Assembly: GCA_023258975.1 (NCBI GenBank)
Contig: JAHFRD010000005.1
Coordinates: forward strand, 1-64,000
Length of the DNA stretch: 64,000 nt
Reading direction: 5' to 3'
Source of the DNA: Hydrogenophilales bacterium
GTDB lineage: Bacteria; Pseudomonadota; Gammaproteobacteria; Burkholderiales; Thiobacillaceae
Shown here: in pieces, positions 8,595 to 15,653 of the stretch
Numbering within the stretch: the stretch's first letter is position 1
Layout: every line of letters starts with the position of its first letter
Program-made: the position numbers and the translations under genes
The notes under the pieces: model-generated
Told to the model about the DNA's origin: nothing
The model's database searches: none
What the model saw: only the letters and a program-made list of their open reading frames with translations

Positions 8595-8870
8595 CTACCG
8601 ATCCTCGCGCGTATGCCAAAGCCGCAGCAGGTAGATCGTGGATTCCTGAATCTCATAGCGCATCTCGTAGTGGCCTATGAGAATCCGGCGCACCTCGCGT
8701 GGCTCGAACTCTTCGAGTCTTTCGCCGATGCGGGGGTTGGCCAGGAGACTGGTTGGCGCGGTGGTGATCGCCTGCACCGTGCGCACAGCGGCAAGTTTGT
8801 TCACAGGTGCCAGAAACTCATACAACCGCGCCAAGTCGGAGAGCGCCTTGCCCGTCCACTTCAGTTCCAT
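8595..8870 (-). CDS. RelE/ParE-family toxin
   Basis: 91 residues, typical for the family: N-terminal ELKWTGKALSDLARLYEFL, then RRILIGHYEMRYEI and the C-terminal LLRLWHTRE. ParE toxins poison gyrase and RelE cleaves mRNA on the ribosome; the sequence does not decide between them, though the RHH partner favours ParE. The ATG shares one base with the antitoxin stop (TGATG), so the toxin is translationally coupled to the upstream antitoxin. Confidence 0.85.
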   Translation of the reverse strand: MELKWTGKALSDLARLYEFLAPVNKLAAVRTVQAITTAPTSLLANPRIGERLEEFEPREVRRILIGHYEMRYEIQESTIYLLRLWHTREDR

Positions 8871-9130
8871 CAGCGCGGCACCGGTAGCGGCTGATCGGTA
8901 CCGAGACTATCGGCCCACGCCTGTACGGTCTGGTGGTCAATGACGCGGCCGGCGTCCACATCGGCCAACGCCTCGCGAGTCAAACGGCTGCGCTCTTCTT
9001 CCTGATCAATCCAGGCCGTCAGCGCCTGCTTGACGATCCAGCCACGCGAACGCTCCAGGCGAGCGGCAAGCTGATCGACTTTTTCGGCGAGCGGTAGCGG
9101 GACGTGGGCAGTAAGCACTTTTGTGGTCAT
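8870..9130 (-). CDS. Ribbon-helix-helix (CopG-like) antitoxin
   Basis: 86 residues from the second of two close ATGs, chosen because AGGA lies eight bases upstream. The N-terminus is an RHH DNA-binding motif (strand LTAHVPLPLAEKVDQL, helix, then SRGWIVKQAL); the C-terminus is the acidic toxin-binding tail. It neutralises the ParE-like toxin encoded immediately downstream and should repress its own promoter, where a perfect inverted repeat is found. Confidence 0.85.
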   Translation of the reverse strand: MTTKVLTAHVPLPLAEKVDQLAARLERSRGWIVKQALTAWIDQEEERSRLTREALADVDAGRVIDHQTVQAWADSLGTDQPLPVPR

Positions 9131-9142
9131 GGCTGGCATCCT

Positions 9143-9159
9143 ATTGAATCAAATTCAAT
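9143..9159 (-). promoter_or_regulatory. Operator palindrome of the ParE/RHH module
   Basis: ATTGAAT (9143-9149) and ATTCAAT (9153-9159) form a perfect 7-base inverted repeat with a 3-base spacer, 13 bases upstream of the antitoxin start. Position and symmetry fit binding by an RHH dimer pair. Confidence 0.6.
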
Positions 9160-9382
9160 CGTAGTGATTCGCCGTGATGAGAACAAGCTCCAGCAGCGGC
9201 GTAAGGTTGCATTACTCGTCGTCGTTGCTCAGTAACGTGGCGTTGTTATCGCTACAGTGTAAATGTACGGAAAGCGGGGGTTTGTGACAGGGAAACCGAC
9301 GTTCTTGAGGGTTGTTCCACAAACGGCCGTTTTTGGCACCCTTGCTAACTTTCGGGATCAAGCATAATCGCTTCACCTCCCT
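9160..9382. other. Gene-free stretch upstream of tandem terminators
   Basis: No credible coding frame or tRNA is seen. A short minus frame crosses the terminators and is rejected. Because two plus-strand terminators follow, the stretch may be the tail of a transcript or hold a small RNA; I see no clear promoter. Confidence 0.3.
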
Positions 9383-9432
9383 GACCGCCGCAATGGCGGT
9401 TTTCCAAGGCGCCTTCGGGCGCCTTCTTTTTT
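9383..9432 (+). terminator. Tandem rho-independent terminators
   Basis: First hairpin: ACCGCC (9384-9389) with GGCGGT (9395-9400), followed by TTT. Second: AAGGCGCC (9406-9413), loop TTCG, GGCGCCTT (9418-9425), then a T-run at 9427-9432. Both are oriented to stop rightward transcription before the DUF1294 gene. Confidence 0.7.
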
Positions 9433-9467
9433 GCGGGCAACCTGAGCCAAGAATGTAGCCTTCTTTA

Positions 9468-9875
9468 GTGAATGATCGGCACAGCTTTCCGAGGCACACC
9501 CTGGCAGCCTCTTTCCTCGCACTGGTGGCCATCACCACAGGCAACGGCGAGTTACCGCCGGCCGTGCTGTATCTCTACCTGGTCGGCAGCCTCGTCACAT
9601 ATTTCGCTTACGCAGCGGATAAGTTGGCCGCAAGGCGTGGTGGCTGGCGAACCAAGGAGGGCACTTTGCACCTGCTTGGTCTGCTCGGCGGTTGGCCGGG
9701 CGCATTGGTCGCGCAGAAACGACTTCGGCACAAGTCCAGGAAGGCGTCGTTCCAAGTCGTTTTCTGGGGCACGGTCGTTCTGAACTGTGGCGTACTTGGC
9801 TGGTTGCTGACGGCGCCGGGCGCCTCCAGCGCATTGCATTCCGTTTTGAACCTCATTCACCGGACGGCTCGGTAG
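9468..9875 (+). CDS. DUF1294 small membrane protein
   Basis: 135 residues from a GTG start; a slightly later start is possible. The family core is visible as YAADKLAARRGGWRTKEGTLH, then a hydrophobic segment LLGLLGGWPGALVAQ and HKSRKASFQ, followed by a last membrane segment. DUF1294 proteins are integral membrane proteins of unknown function. The gene converges on the integrase gene, overlapping its 3' end by 23 bases, and has its own terminator pair upstream. Confidence 0.75.
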   Translation: MNDRHSFPRHTLAASFLALVAITTGNGELPPAVLYLYLVGSLVTYFAYAADKLAARRGGWRTKEGTLHLLGLLGGWPGALVAQKRLRHKSRKASFQVVFWGTVVLNCGVLGWLLTAPGASSALHSVLNLIHRTAR

Positions 9876-10791
9876 CCGCTTGCTTTTTCAGTGCGCGCGG
9901 GTGCGCAAGTCCGTAGACCTCTACCAGGTGCTTCACATTGACATGGGTGTAGATTTGCGTCGAACTCAGGCTGACATGGCCCAGCATCTCCTGCACCGCA
10001 CGCAGGTCGCCGGAGAATTGCAGCATGTGGGAGGCGAAAGAGTGTCGCAAGGCGTGGGGGTGGACATGAGCCGTCACCCCACGTTTGGATGCCATGCGAT
10101 CCAAGGCAAGACGTAGGGAGGTTGTGCTGATACGTGCTCCACGCGCGCCCACGAATAGCGCCGTAATATTTCTTCCCGCCACCTCCTTGCGCTGTTTCAG
10201 CCAAATACGAATCGCTTCAATCGCTTTGCCGCCGACAGGCACAATGCGTGTGACGCTTCCCTTGCCGATCACCACAACTTCGCCTTCCCGTAAATCCACA
10301 CTATTCAGATCCAGGCCGATCAACTCCGCGCGGCGCAGACCGGAGGAGTACATCAGTTCGAACATGGCTTGGTCGCGGATTTCCCAGATGTCCCCCACGC
10401 CCCCATCCAGGAGTTTTGCCATCTCACCGACGGAAAGTGCATTGGGCAACATCTTCGGCCCCTTGGGCGGCCGAATGCCCATAGCCGGATTGACCAATGC
10501 CAGCCCGATCCGCACCAGATAGTGAAAAAAACTCCGCCAGGCCGAAATGGTGCGGGCCAAGGTCTTCGGCTTGTAGCCGCGACCATGCATCGCCGCCAGA
10601 GCCCGGCGGATGTCGTGGCTTGAAAGCCCGATTGGCTCGACGTCACCAACCTGTTCCAGCAGATGTGCCAGGTCGATGGCATAGGTGGACACCGTGTTCG
10701 GGCTGTATTTCCTCGCGGTCAAGGCGGCAAGGAAATTGTCGATTCGCGTTGAGAGAGGGGAGTGCTGCGCTGGTTCAGGAGGCGTATTCAT
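9853..10791 (-). CDS. XerC/XerD-like tyrosine recombinase
   Basis: 312 residues from the ATG giving MNTPPEPAQ; the longer frame runs back through a terminator and is rejected. It has an N-terminal SAM-like core-binding domain (FLAALTARKYSPNTVSTY) and the catalytic residues: Arg in SSGLRRAELIGLD, HALRH, LGH in EMLGHVSLSSTQ, and the nucleophile Tyr in IYTHV. It cuts and rejoins DNA through a 3'-phosphotyrosine. Length and motifs are closest to Xer rather than P4-type integrases, so it may resolve dimers of the excised element; it could also be an accessory integrase. Confidence 0.85.
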   Translation of the reverse strand: MNTPPEPAQHSPLSTRIDNFLAALTARKYSPNTVSTYAIDLAHLLEQVGDVEPIGLSSHDIRRALAAMHGRGYKPKTLARTISAWRSFFHYLVRIGLALVNPAMGIRPPKGPKMLPNALSVGEMAKLLDGGVGDIWEIRDQAMFELMYSSGLRRAELIGLDLNSVDLREGEVVVIGKGSVTRIVPVGGKAIEAIRIWLKQRKEVAGRNITALFVGARGARISTTSLRLALDRMASKRGVTAHVHPHALRHSFASHMLQFSGDLRAVQEMLGHVSLSSTQIYTHVNVKHLVEVYGLAHPRALKKQAATEPSGE

Positions 10792-10904
10792 GTTGGGTCT
10801 TCGCCGGTATGCGCCCCATTTCGGGACCGGCGCACCCTGACTAGCCGTTCTTATATGTGAAAGAAATGCTATCAGTTCCCACGCCGAATAATTGTCAACA
10901 CAAT

Positions 10905-10931
10905 GAAAAAAACCCTCCCGAAGGAGGGTTT
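10905..10931 (-). terminator. Rho-independent terminator
   Basis: Stem AACCCTCC (10911-10918) with GGAGGGTT (10923-10930), loop CGAA; the A-run at 10905-10910 becomes a U-run on the minus strand. It ends the leftward transcript of the gene at 10964-11416. Confidence 0.8.
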
Positions 10932-10963
10932 GAGACGTAGCTCTGGCGAACGCCAGAACAGCA

Positions 10964-11416
10964 TCATTCAGTTGCCACGGGCACTCCCACCGGTTCGGCA
11001 ATATCTCTGAAAGCCGGCGGCAAGCTCATTGCCAAGCGCCCGGAAAGAGACTCGACATTGAAATTGTCCCAGTCGAACACCTCGACATCGACGGTCGGGT
11101 CGCAGGTGTAGTCGGCTACACCACCAGAGACGATGACCAGGCACCGATGTGTGGCCTTCGGCTCACCGGCTTCTTCCATGCGGCCGAAGAATGTCGATAA
11201 GCCGGTCAACTGCCTTGCCGCCTCATCGGCGGCATCGAACGCGATCATCGGCTCTTCATAGCCGTTATCGGCTGCGCTGTCCTTGGCCAGGTCGTAATGC
11301 ACACCATCGGCCATCTGCTCGTGCGTCACCGCCGGCGCGCAGGTATGGAACTCCGGCGACCCTTCGCTGTTCGTGCAAAGAACCACCACCTTCGGGTAGA
11401 TCAGGTCTTTCGCCAT
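10964..11416 (-). CDS. Hypothetical ICE protein, 150 residues
   Basis: The ATG giving MAKDLIYPK is preceded by AAGGAG at good distance and by a GC-rich hairpin, the arrangement seen for many genes of this block. The frame continues upstream (to about 11581, MLSTRRTKFYAL), so a longer product is possible. The protein is acidic, with a C-terminal stretch VFDWDNFNVE; no family recognised. A terminator follows directly, so it ends a transcription unit headed by or including radC. Confidence 0.6.
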   Translation of the reverse strand: MAKDLIYPKVVVLCTNSEGSPEFHTCAPAVTHEQMADGVHYDLAKDSAADNGYEEPMIAFDAADEAARQLTGLSTFFGRMEEAGEPKATHRCLVIVSGGVADYTCDPTVDVEVFDWDNFNVESLSGRLAMSLPPAFRDIAEPVGVPVATE

Positions 11417-11440
11417 TACTGGCTCCTTGAAAAGAAGGGC

Positions 11441-11456
11441 CGGCCCCGAAGGGCCG
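11441..11456 (-). promoter_or_regulatory. UUCG-tetraloop hairpin upstream of a ribosome site
   Basis: CGGCCC (11441-11446) and GGGCCG (11451-11456) form a perfect stem; on the minus strand the loop reads TTCG, a stable tetraloop as RNA. It ends about 15 bases before AAGGAG of the next gene. It is simpler than the other leaders of this block. Confidence 0.45.
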
Positions 11457-11636
11457 AAAAGCGCGGTCATGTAGCCGCTGTTGCGTGTCGCATCCATCAA
11501 GGTGGCGACCAGCCACTGAGACGGCTGCTCGTTCGCATGACGGACAAGCGCGTAAAACTTGGTGCGACGAGTCGAAAGCATGTTCAGCCCTCCAGTCCAA
11601 ATCGCATAGCGCCTATCGGCTTGGCAGCGATGGCAC

Positions 11637-12263
11637 TCATAGCCACCCTCTTTCCGCAAAGGACACTGTGTCATTGCCAGCCACAATGATGTGGTCCATC
11701 ACCTTGCAATCGACGAACGCCAAAGCGGACCTCAATAGCTCGGTCAGACTACGATCAGCCTGCGATGGCTCAGCCATTCCTGATGGGTGGTTGTGAGCCA
11801 AGATCACTGCTGCGGCATTACGCAGCACAGCGCCTTTGACGATTTCGCGGGGGTAAACGCTGGTTTGCGTCAACGTCCCACGGAACAGTTCCTCGACCTC
11901 GATAAGGCAATTTTGCCCATCCAGCCACAACACCATGAAAACCTCATGCGGCAGTGTGCTCAGGGACAACTTGAGGTAATCCTTCACCTGGCTGGGTGAA
12001 TTAAGCTTCTGCCCAGCGCCAACAAGCTCTTCCGAGATACAACGGCGAGACAGTTCCCTGGACGCCGCCAACAAAAGCCTGGGTTGAGCCCAGCCATAAC
12101 TGGCGCCAGGCTCCCGAGCCATAAGTACCGTGCTGGGTTCCGAAGGAAACAGATCAGACAGGCACCCGCCGGTTTCCAGAAGCATGCAGTCAGCTTGGCT
12201 TTCGCCAACCAGAACGGCCAGCAGGTCGCGGTTTGAAAGTGCAGATATAGGTTGAGACAGCAT
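11637..12263 (-). CDS. radC: RadC-like JAB/MPN-domain protein
   Basis: 208 residues from the ATG that follows TGGAGGA; longer frames read through the structured leader. The C-terminal JAMM motif is HNHPSG followed by Asp in EPSQAD, with the preceding VEELFRGTLTQTSVYPREIV typical of RadC. JAB domains bind zinc and are predicted metallopeptidases; despite its name the family has no proven repair role. RadC copies are very common on conjugative elements beside anti-restriction genes. The N-terminal helix-hairpin-helix of chromosomal RadC is reduced here. Confidence 0.9.
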   Translation of the reverse strand: MLSQPISALSNRDLLAVLVGESQADCMLLETGGCLSDLFPSEPSTVLMAREPGASYGWAQPRLLLAASRELSRRCISEELVGAGQKLNSPSQVKDYLKLSLSTLPHEVFMVLWLDGQNCLIEVEELFRGTLTQTSVYPREIVKGAVLRNAAAVILAHNHPSGMAEPSQADRSLTELLRSALAFVDCKVMDHIIVAGNDTVSFAERGWL

Positions 12264-12295
12264 CGTGTCCTCCATTGCAGAAAAACACGGGGCGC

Positions 12296-12325
12296 CCCTT
12301 GGAGGAGGCGAACTCCCCGCAAGGG
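12296..12325 (-). promoter_or_regulatory. Structured leader A1 (upstream of radC)
   Basis: On the minus strand an outer stem CCCTTG/CAAGGG encloses an inner GGAG/CTCC hairpin; the loop contains CGCC, which can pair with GGCG just downstream. It ends ~30 bases before the radC start. It belongs to the leader family also seen at 12657, 13802, 14764, 15222, 16293, 17933 and 18290. Confidence 0.5.
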
Positions 12326-12366
12326 TTGGAAAAAAAGGGACTGCCAATTCGGCGCCGAAGCGCCAG

Positions 12367-12627
12367 CTACGACTCGGCGATCACCTCACGGTACAGCGCC
12401 TGGAAATCCAGGTCGCCGGCGGCGATCGCTTCAAGGGTTGCGACATCAAAGGCCTGAACGATGCGCGTGGCGCGCCGCTCAAGTTCCTGTCTGGCGATCA
12501 CCTGCCAGTTTTCGATGGTGGATAGACGCTCCAGCGCCGACGCATCATCACGGCCGTAGCCGCATTGACGCGCTCACGGAAAATCGTGATGGCCGCCTTG
12601 GCGCTACTCGACCACATACTGGGACAT
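12367..12627 (-). pseudogene. Small ICE gene with two early in-frame stops
   Basis: An ATG at 12627 follows a TTGGAGA ribosome site and leader A2. The frame reads MSQYVVE, then TAG, nine codons, TGA, and then stays open for about 68 codons to TAG at 12367, with ordinary protein composition (SALERLSTIENWQVIARQEL). It is probably a short gene inactivated by nonsense changes, or one frameshifted near codon 25, since the neighbouring frame also reads plausibly (AAITIFRERVNAATA). No family recognised. Confidence 0.5.
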
Positions 12628-12656
12628 GGTTTTTTCTCCAAAGATTGGAGAGGCCT

Positions 12657-12686
12657 CCCTGACGGGGAACGGCGCTCCCCGATGGG
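12657..12686 (-). promoter_or_regulatory. Structured leader A2
   Basis: Minus-strand outer CCC/GGG pairs around an inner stem GGGGA/TCCCC (complements of 12676-12680 and 12664-12668). A second hairpin, TCTCCA/TGGAGA, lies between it and the start of the disrupted small gene. Confidence 0.5.
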
Positions 12687-12701
12687 TGGTTGAAAAGTGA
12701 G

Positions 12702-13799
12702 CTACCGGATCGTCACCACCTGACCAAAACCATCGCCAGGCGTGAAATCCAAACCTCGAATCACCGGCACGAAGGTGTCAGTCAAACGGATGGTTTCGAC
12801 AATGCCGCCGTCTTGCTTGAACTCCTGATCCACTGCGCGCGCCTTCTCCTTGAAGGTGTCGCCCTTGATGAGGAGGGTTCTGGAGTCGGATCGCACCACG
12901 CCGGAAATCTGCCCGGCCGCCAGGGCCAAAGCCAGATGCCATTTGGACAGATCGCGCAACGGCCGTCTGGCCGGTAACGTAATCCGCCCGTACATGGCGC
13001 CGAACTGAGGCCACAGGGTATGGGCACCAAGGCGTCGAACCTCGGTTTCCAGTTGAGCGCCGTCAATGCGCAGCGAGGTGAAAGCAAACCCTTCTTCCGC
13101 CGTCATTGCCGGCACAAGGTAGGGTTCACCACTCCAGTCCTCGGGCAGTTCAGAAGGAAGCTCCCCCCGTCCGGCCGCTTCGAGCGCTCTCGCAATCGCC
13201 AGATCCGGGCTATCCGCCCGGCGCTTGACGCCCATCACCACGCATTGCTTGAACTGTCGTTCCGGCGCCATGTGAATCGTCACCCGCTCGAAGTTGCGGG
13301 CAACCATGGCGGAGAACTCGGCATCAAGCACGTAGTAAGGAACGATCAACACCATGACACCGCCGAATTGCAACCACGGCACCGTCTTGCGGTAGAAGAT
13401 CTTTTCCAGGCGCTCTCGCTTGGCGTTGTCCCCGGTGCCAGCCTTGTCGGAAACGACATCGCCATAAGGGGGGTTCAGGAACAGCAAGCCCAGGCTGCGC
13501 GCGGTCACGAAAACATCGTTCACATCCGCATGGGCCACGGTGTCGACCATCCCCTTCGCGTGCCAGGCACGTTCCGGGTCGAACTCCACGCCCAGGGCGG
13601 TGACAGCAGCACCGCACTCGCCCAGGTGGTTTTTTACCTCGGCCAGCGCAACACCCTCGCCACAACAGGGGTCCATGATGCGAACCCGGCCGGCGGCGAT
13701 GTCCAGAGCGGACAGTATCCGCTCCAGGGTCACCTCATCGGTGGGGAAATAACCATTCTTGATGAAGTTGCGCGCGAGGCGCGGGAAGATCAGGGCCAT
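12702..13799 (-). CDS. SAM-dependent DNA methyltransferase-like protein (DUF6094 type)
   Basis: 365 residues from the ATG preceded by GGAGG. The SAM motif is IMDPCCGEGVALAE and the amino-methylase motif IV is LNPPYGD, as in adenine N6-methylases. The C-terminal ~170 residues are a family-specific extension. Proteins of this kind are regular members of PFGI-1/SPI-7-type elements, close to radC, but their target is not established to my knowledge. It may modify the incoming element against host restriction; that is inference. Confidence 0.75.
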   Translation of the reverse strand: MALIFPRLARNFIKNGYFPTDEVTLERILSALDIAAGRVRIMDPCCGEGVALAEVKNHLGECGAAVTALGVEFDPERAWHAKGMVDTVAHADVNDVFVTARSLGLLFLNPPYGDVVSDKAGTGDNAKRERLEKIFYRKTVPWLQFGGVMVLIVPYYVLDAEFSAMVARNFERVTIHMAPERQFKQCVVMGVKRRADSPDLAIARALEAAGRGELPSELPEDWSGEPYLVPAMTAEEGFAFTSLRIDGAQLETEVRRLGAHTLWPQFGAMYGRITLPARRPLRDLSKWHLALALAAGQISGVVRSDSRTLLIKGDTFKEKARAVDQEFKQDGGIVETIRLTDTFVPVIRGLDFTPGDGFGQVVTIR

Positions 13800-13801
13800 A
13801 A

Positions 13802-13851
13802 GGCCTCCATGCAAAATGGACGGAGGCCCCCGGACGGGAGGCCCGTCCGGG
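13802..13851 (-). promoter_or_regulatory. Structured leader A3 (upstream of the DUF6094-type gene)
   Basis: A 10-base perfect hairpin CCCGGACGGG/CCCGTCCGGG (13829-13851, loop AGG) is followed on the minus strand by a second hairpin GGCCTCC/GGAGGCC (13802-13828) whose 3' arm contains the GGAGG ribosome site. Folding of the second hairpin would hide the site from ribosomes. Confidence 0.55.
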
Positions 13852-13861
13852 TGGGGAATTG

Positions 13862-13887
13862 AAAAACCCCGTCAGTGCTGCGCGGGG
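13862..13887 (-). terminator. Rho-independent terminator
   Basis: Minus-strand stem CCCCG/CGGGG (13883-13887 with 13867-13871) followed by a T-run (complement of 13862-13866). It lies just after the stop of the 41-residue membrane gene and before leader A3. Confidence 0.6.
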
Positions 13888-13909
13888 CTTGGTTTTGAAG
13901 GGGCGGCCG

Positions 13910-14035
13910 TTACTTCGTGAGCGCCTTGTCTTGCCTGTGGTGGTGATCCTCGGTGCGGTGCTTGTTCGCGTAGAGAGCCACGACAAGCATCACGACTGCG
14001 ACAAACCCGAGGCCAACCAATGATTCAATTGCCAT
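13910..14035 (-). CDS. 41-residue single-pass membrane protein with His-rich tail
   Basis: ATG at 14035 preceded by AGGAGA. One hydrophobic segment (LVGLGFVAVVMLVVALYA) is followed by a charged tail, KHRTEDHHHRQDK. It overlaps the end of the upstream membrane gene by 11 bases. The same two-gene arrangement recurs at 16717-17012, where the small partner also has one membrane span and an Asp/His/Lys-rich tail. Function unknown; candidates are an entry-exclusion, holin-like or regulatory peptide. Confidence 0.7.
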   Translation of the reverse strand: MAIESLVGLGFVAVVMLVVALYANKHRTEDHHHRQDKALTK

Positions 14036-14231
14036 CGTTATCTCCTGTCTCGATGCGCAAGATGTATGCCACCGAGAGTAGCACAAAGAATAAACAGACC
14101 AACCCGCCAACCACTTCCCAGCCGATTTTGTGATCGACCAGTCCTCCCACAATGGCTGTCACCATTGCGGCTGTGGCAAGGTTATCCACGACCTTTGCGA
14201 TGCCCTCGCGCTGGCCCTTATTAAACTTCAT
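14025..14231 (-). CDS. 68-residue membrane protein, paralogue of 16830-17012
   Basis: ATG preceded by GAGGAG. The N-terminus MKFNKGQREGIAKVVDNLA is amphipathic, and two membrane spans follow. The N-terminus is similar to MKLNKEQAKHLADTARIVA of the gene at 16830-17012, and each is followed by an overlapping tiny membrane gene, so the pair was duplicated within the element. Function unknown. Confidence 0.7.
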   Translation of the reverse strand: MKFNKGQREGIAKVVDNLATAAMVTAIVGGLVDHKIGWEVVGGLVCLFFVLLSVAYILRIETGDNDGN

Positions 14232-14496
14232 GTTTGCTCCTCATGGCGTCGAAGGCAGCGTTAAGGGTGGTGAAATCAATCGCCTCCATGCCCGATGCCC
14301 CTTGCTGTAACAGTTTTCCGGCTATCCGGTTGTTCTGACGGCTAAGCCGCATGAACTGGCTCGTGTCGTTGCAGTGCCTATCCCGGCGCGGGAAGTGCTC
14401 GAAGCGCTTCGGGTCGGACAGGTGCTTCGGCCGAATCCTCCAGCTCATCTCGTACTCGGCCGCGCCGTAAGGCGTCCACTTGATGATGTTTGTCAT
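14221..14496 (-). CDS. Hypothetical 91-residue basic protein
   Basis: The ATG giving MTNIIKWTPYG was preferred to a start 13 codons earlier because that extension would cover the leader region. The protein is rich in Arg and aromatic residues in its first half. Its 3' end overlaps the next membrane gene by 11 bases, so the three genes to 13910 form one unit. No family recognised. Confidence 0.6.
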   Translation of the reverse strand: MTNIIKWTPYGAAEYEMSWRIRPKHLSDPKRFEHFPRRDRHCNDTSQFMRLSRQNNRIAGKLLQQGASGMEAIDFTTLNAAFDAMRSKHEV

Positions 14497-14576
14497 GGTG
14501 TTGCTCCAAATAAATGTTGAAAGGAACGACACCACCCCAGCCGGGAGTGATGCGTCGCGGACTGGGAAGAAAAGAT

Positions 14577-14738
14577 TCAGGCGATGGTCCAGTTGCCGGT
14601 GAAAAGAGCATCACAGGCATCCTCGAACTGCTGATAGGCCTCTTTGGAGAGGCGGGCGAAACCGCAAATGGATTCGTCAAATGCGGCGATACAAAAACCG
14701 TTTCCGGCGTTGATGACTTGCAGTTGCAGGACTTCCAT
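14577..14738 (-). CDS. Hypothetical 53-residue protein
   Basis: A short gene supported by a strong GGAGG site five bases before the ATG, a structured leader A4 directly upstream, and an ordinary residue composition (MEVLQLQVINAGNGFCIAAF at the start). It contains three Cys and an acidic middle. No family recognised. Confidence 0.6.
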   Translation of the reverse strand: MEVLQLQVINAGNGFCIAAFDESICGFARLSKEAYQQFEDACDALFTGNWTIA

Positions 14739-14763
14739 GATGGCCTCCAGATAGGAAAGGGGA

Positions 14764-14817
14764 CCACCACGCCCAAAAGGACGTATCCCGGACGGGAAGG
14801 CGGACTCCCCGAGTGGG
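14764..14817 (-). promoter_or_regulatory. Structured leader A4 with pseudoknot
   Basis: On the minus strand: outer CCC/GGG, inner stem GGGGA/TTCCC, and a loop containing CCGCC (complement of 14799-14803). A separate hairpin ACGTCC-TTTT-GGGCGT follows (14769-14784), then GGTGG (complement of 14764-14768), which can pair with the loop through one G-U. The wobble works only on the minus strand. Confidence 0.6.
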
Positions 14818-14850
14818 TTTGAAATATTGCGACCGTGCTAGACTGCCCGC

Positions 14851-15057
14851 ATGAGCGGTAAACAACGGCTTCAAGTGATAAGTGGTGGGCGCGACCAGAT
14901 CGAGCAGGGGCTTGTGCAGCTCTTGTTCGCGCCTAGTCCAACACCGAAAGACGAATACAACCGCCTGATGAGCAAGCTAAAACCTGCTGCTAGGCGTGTT
15001 TCTTTAGTGACAGGCGGGATAGAACCTCCTCATCCAACAAACGCAGGGCGAGATTGA
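14851..15057 (+). CDS. Possible small plus-strand gene
   Basis: 68 codons starting MSGKQRLQVISGGRDQIEQG. The first ~50 residues have a believable composition and lie in otherwise gene-free sequence; the last ~20 overlap the minus-strand gene at 14990-15187. No clear ribosome site. It could be a chance frame. Confidence 0.3.
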   Translation: MSGKQRLQVISGGRDQIEQGLVQLLFAPSPTPKDEYNRLMSKLKPAARRVSLVTGGIEPPHPTNAGRD

Positions 15058-15187
15058 TGTCCGCCTTGCCTTCACGACTGGACACTCGGCGCCAGGCTTG
15101 TTGAATATCCTCCCGCCTCGCATCCAGTTCTGCATCACTAGCCTCTTCAAGCCAGCGCAAGAAGCCTTTGATTGCTTCCTTGTCCAT
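14990..15187 (-). CDS. Hypothetical 65-residue protein
   Basis: The ATG giving MDKEAIKGFLRWL follows GGAGG and leader A5. The product is short, charged and helical (EEASDAELDARREDIQQAW), consistent with a small regulatory or partner protein. No family recognised. Confidence 0.6.
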   Translation of the reverse strand: MDKEAIKGFLRWLEEASDAELDARREDIQQAWRRVSSREGKADINLALRLLDEEVLSRLSLKKHA

Positions 15188-15221
15188 GAACGCCTCCATA
15201 AATAATGCCGAAAGCGCGCAT

Positions 15222-15251
15222 CCCTACCGGGAGCGAAGCGCCCCGGCGGGG
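15222..15251 (-). promoter_or_regulatory. Structured leader A5
   Basis: Minus-strand stem CCGGG/CCCGG inside outer CCC/GGG pairs; the loop holds GCGC, which can pair with GCGC just downstream. It directly follows structured repeat B1 and precedes the 65-residue gene. Confidence 0.45.
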
Positions 15252-15260
15252 TTGAAAACA

Positions 15261-15366
15261 GCATTACGATAATCCCGACCTCTTGCGAGGCGTGCCGGTT
15301 ACAGGGACTGACCGGCCGCGAAGGGCACCCATAACGCCGGGTGGCGGGCTGTACTCAGCCAACGTG
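15261..15366 (-). repeat. Structured intergenic repeat B1
   Basis: One of three copies of a ~100-base repeat (others at 16520 and 18353). It begins with GCATTACGATAATCCCGA and ends with a GGCT/AGCC hairpin and CCAACGTG. It has a CCTC-TTGC-GAGG hairpin, then GCCGGT/ACCGGC (15294-15299, 15311-15316) whose loop GGGA (15304-15307) can pair with TCCC (15273-15276) as a pseudoknot. The functional strand is not certain; minus is assumed from the neighbouring genes. Confidence 0.6.
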
Positions 15367-15567
15367 TTCCTCCATGAGACATCAGCTATCCCATCGAGGA
15401 ACCCGTCGGGTTCAAGGTTGATTCATGGCGCCGGGCGGCATGTTGAATTACGTTGTTCCCTGCGGGCTTGGCCCGGGCGTCAGAATCGGGAACCAGGACG
15501 CCGAATAAAGGGGTGCGTCGCATGACGCAAAGGCCACGACAGTCTGGGTCGTCGTCACCCTGATTAG
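15367..15567. other. Gene-free stretch beside DUF3275
   Basis: No coding frame is convincing. Short inverted repeats such as GTTCCC/GGGAAC around 15450-15505 suggest more secondary structure between repeat B1 and the terminator-like hairpin. Confidence 0.3.
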
Positions 15568-15593
15568 GGAAAGCCCGTCGCAACGGGCTTTCC
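15568..15593 (-). terminator. Terminator-like hairpin downstream of DUF3275 gene
   Basis: GGAAAGCCCGT (15568-15578) pairs with ACGGGCTTTCC (15583-15593), loop CGCA. The T-tract is weak, but the position ~60 bases after the DUF3275 stop fits a terminator. Confidence 0.5.
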
Positions 15594-15653
15594 GCCGGGT
15601 AGGCCCGGTGGAAAGCCCGCTATGAGCAGGCCATCCGTTCAGGTTTTCACCTG

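Noticed and set aside
9212-9544. A 110-codon minus-strand frame
   Set aside because: Crosses two strong terminators and the DUF1294 start; composition is not protein-like.
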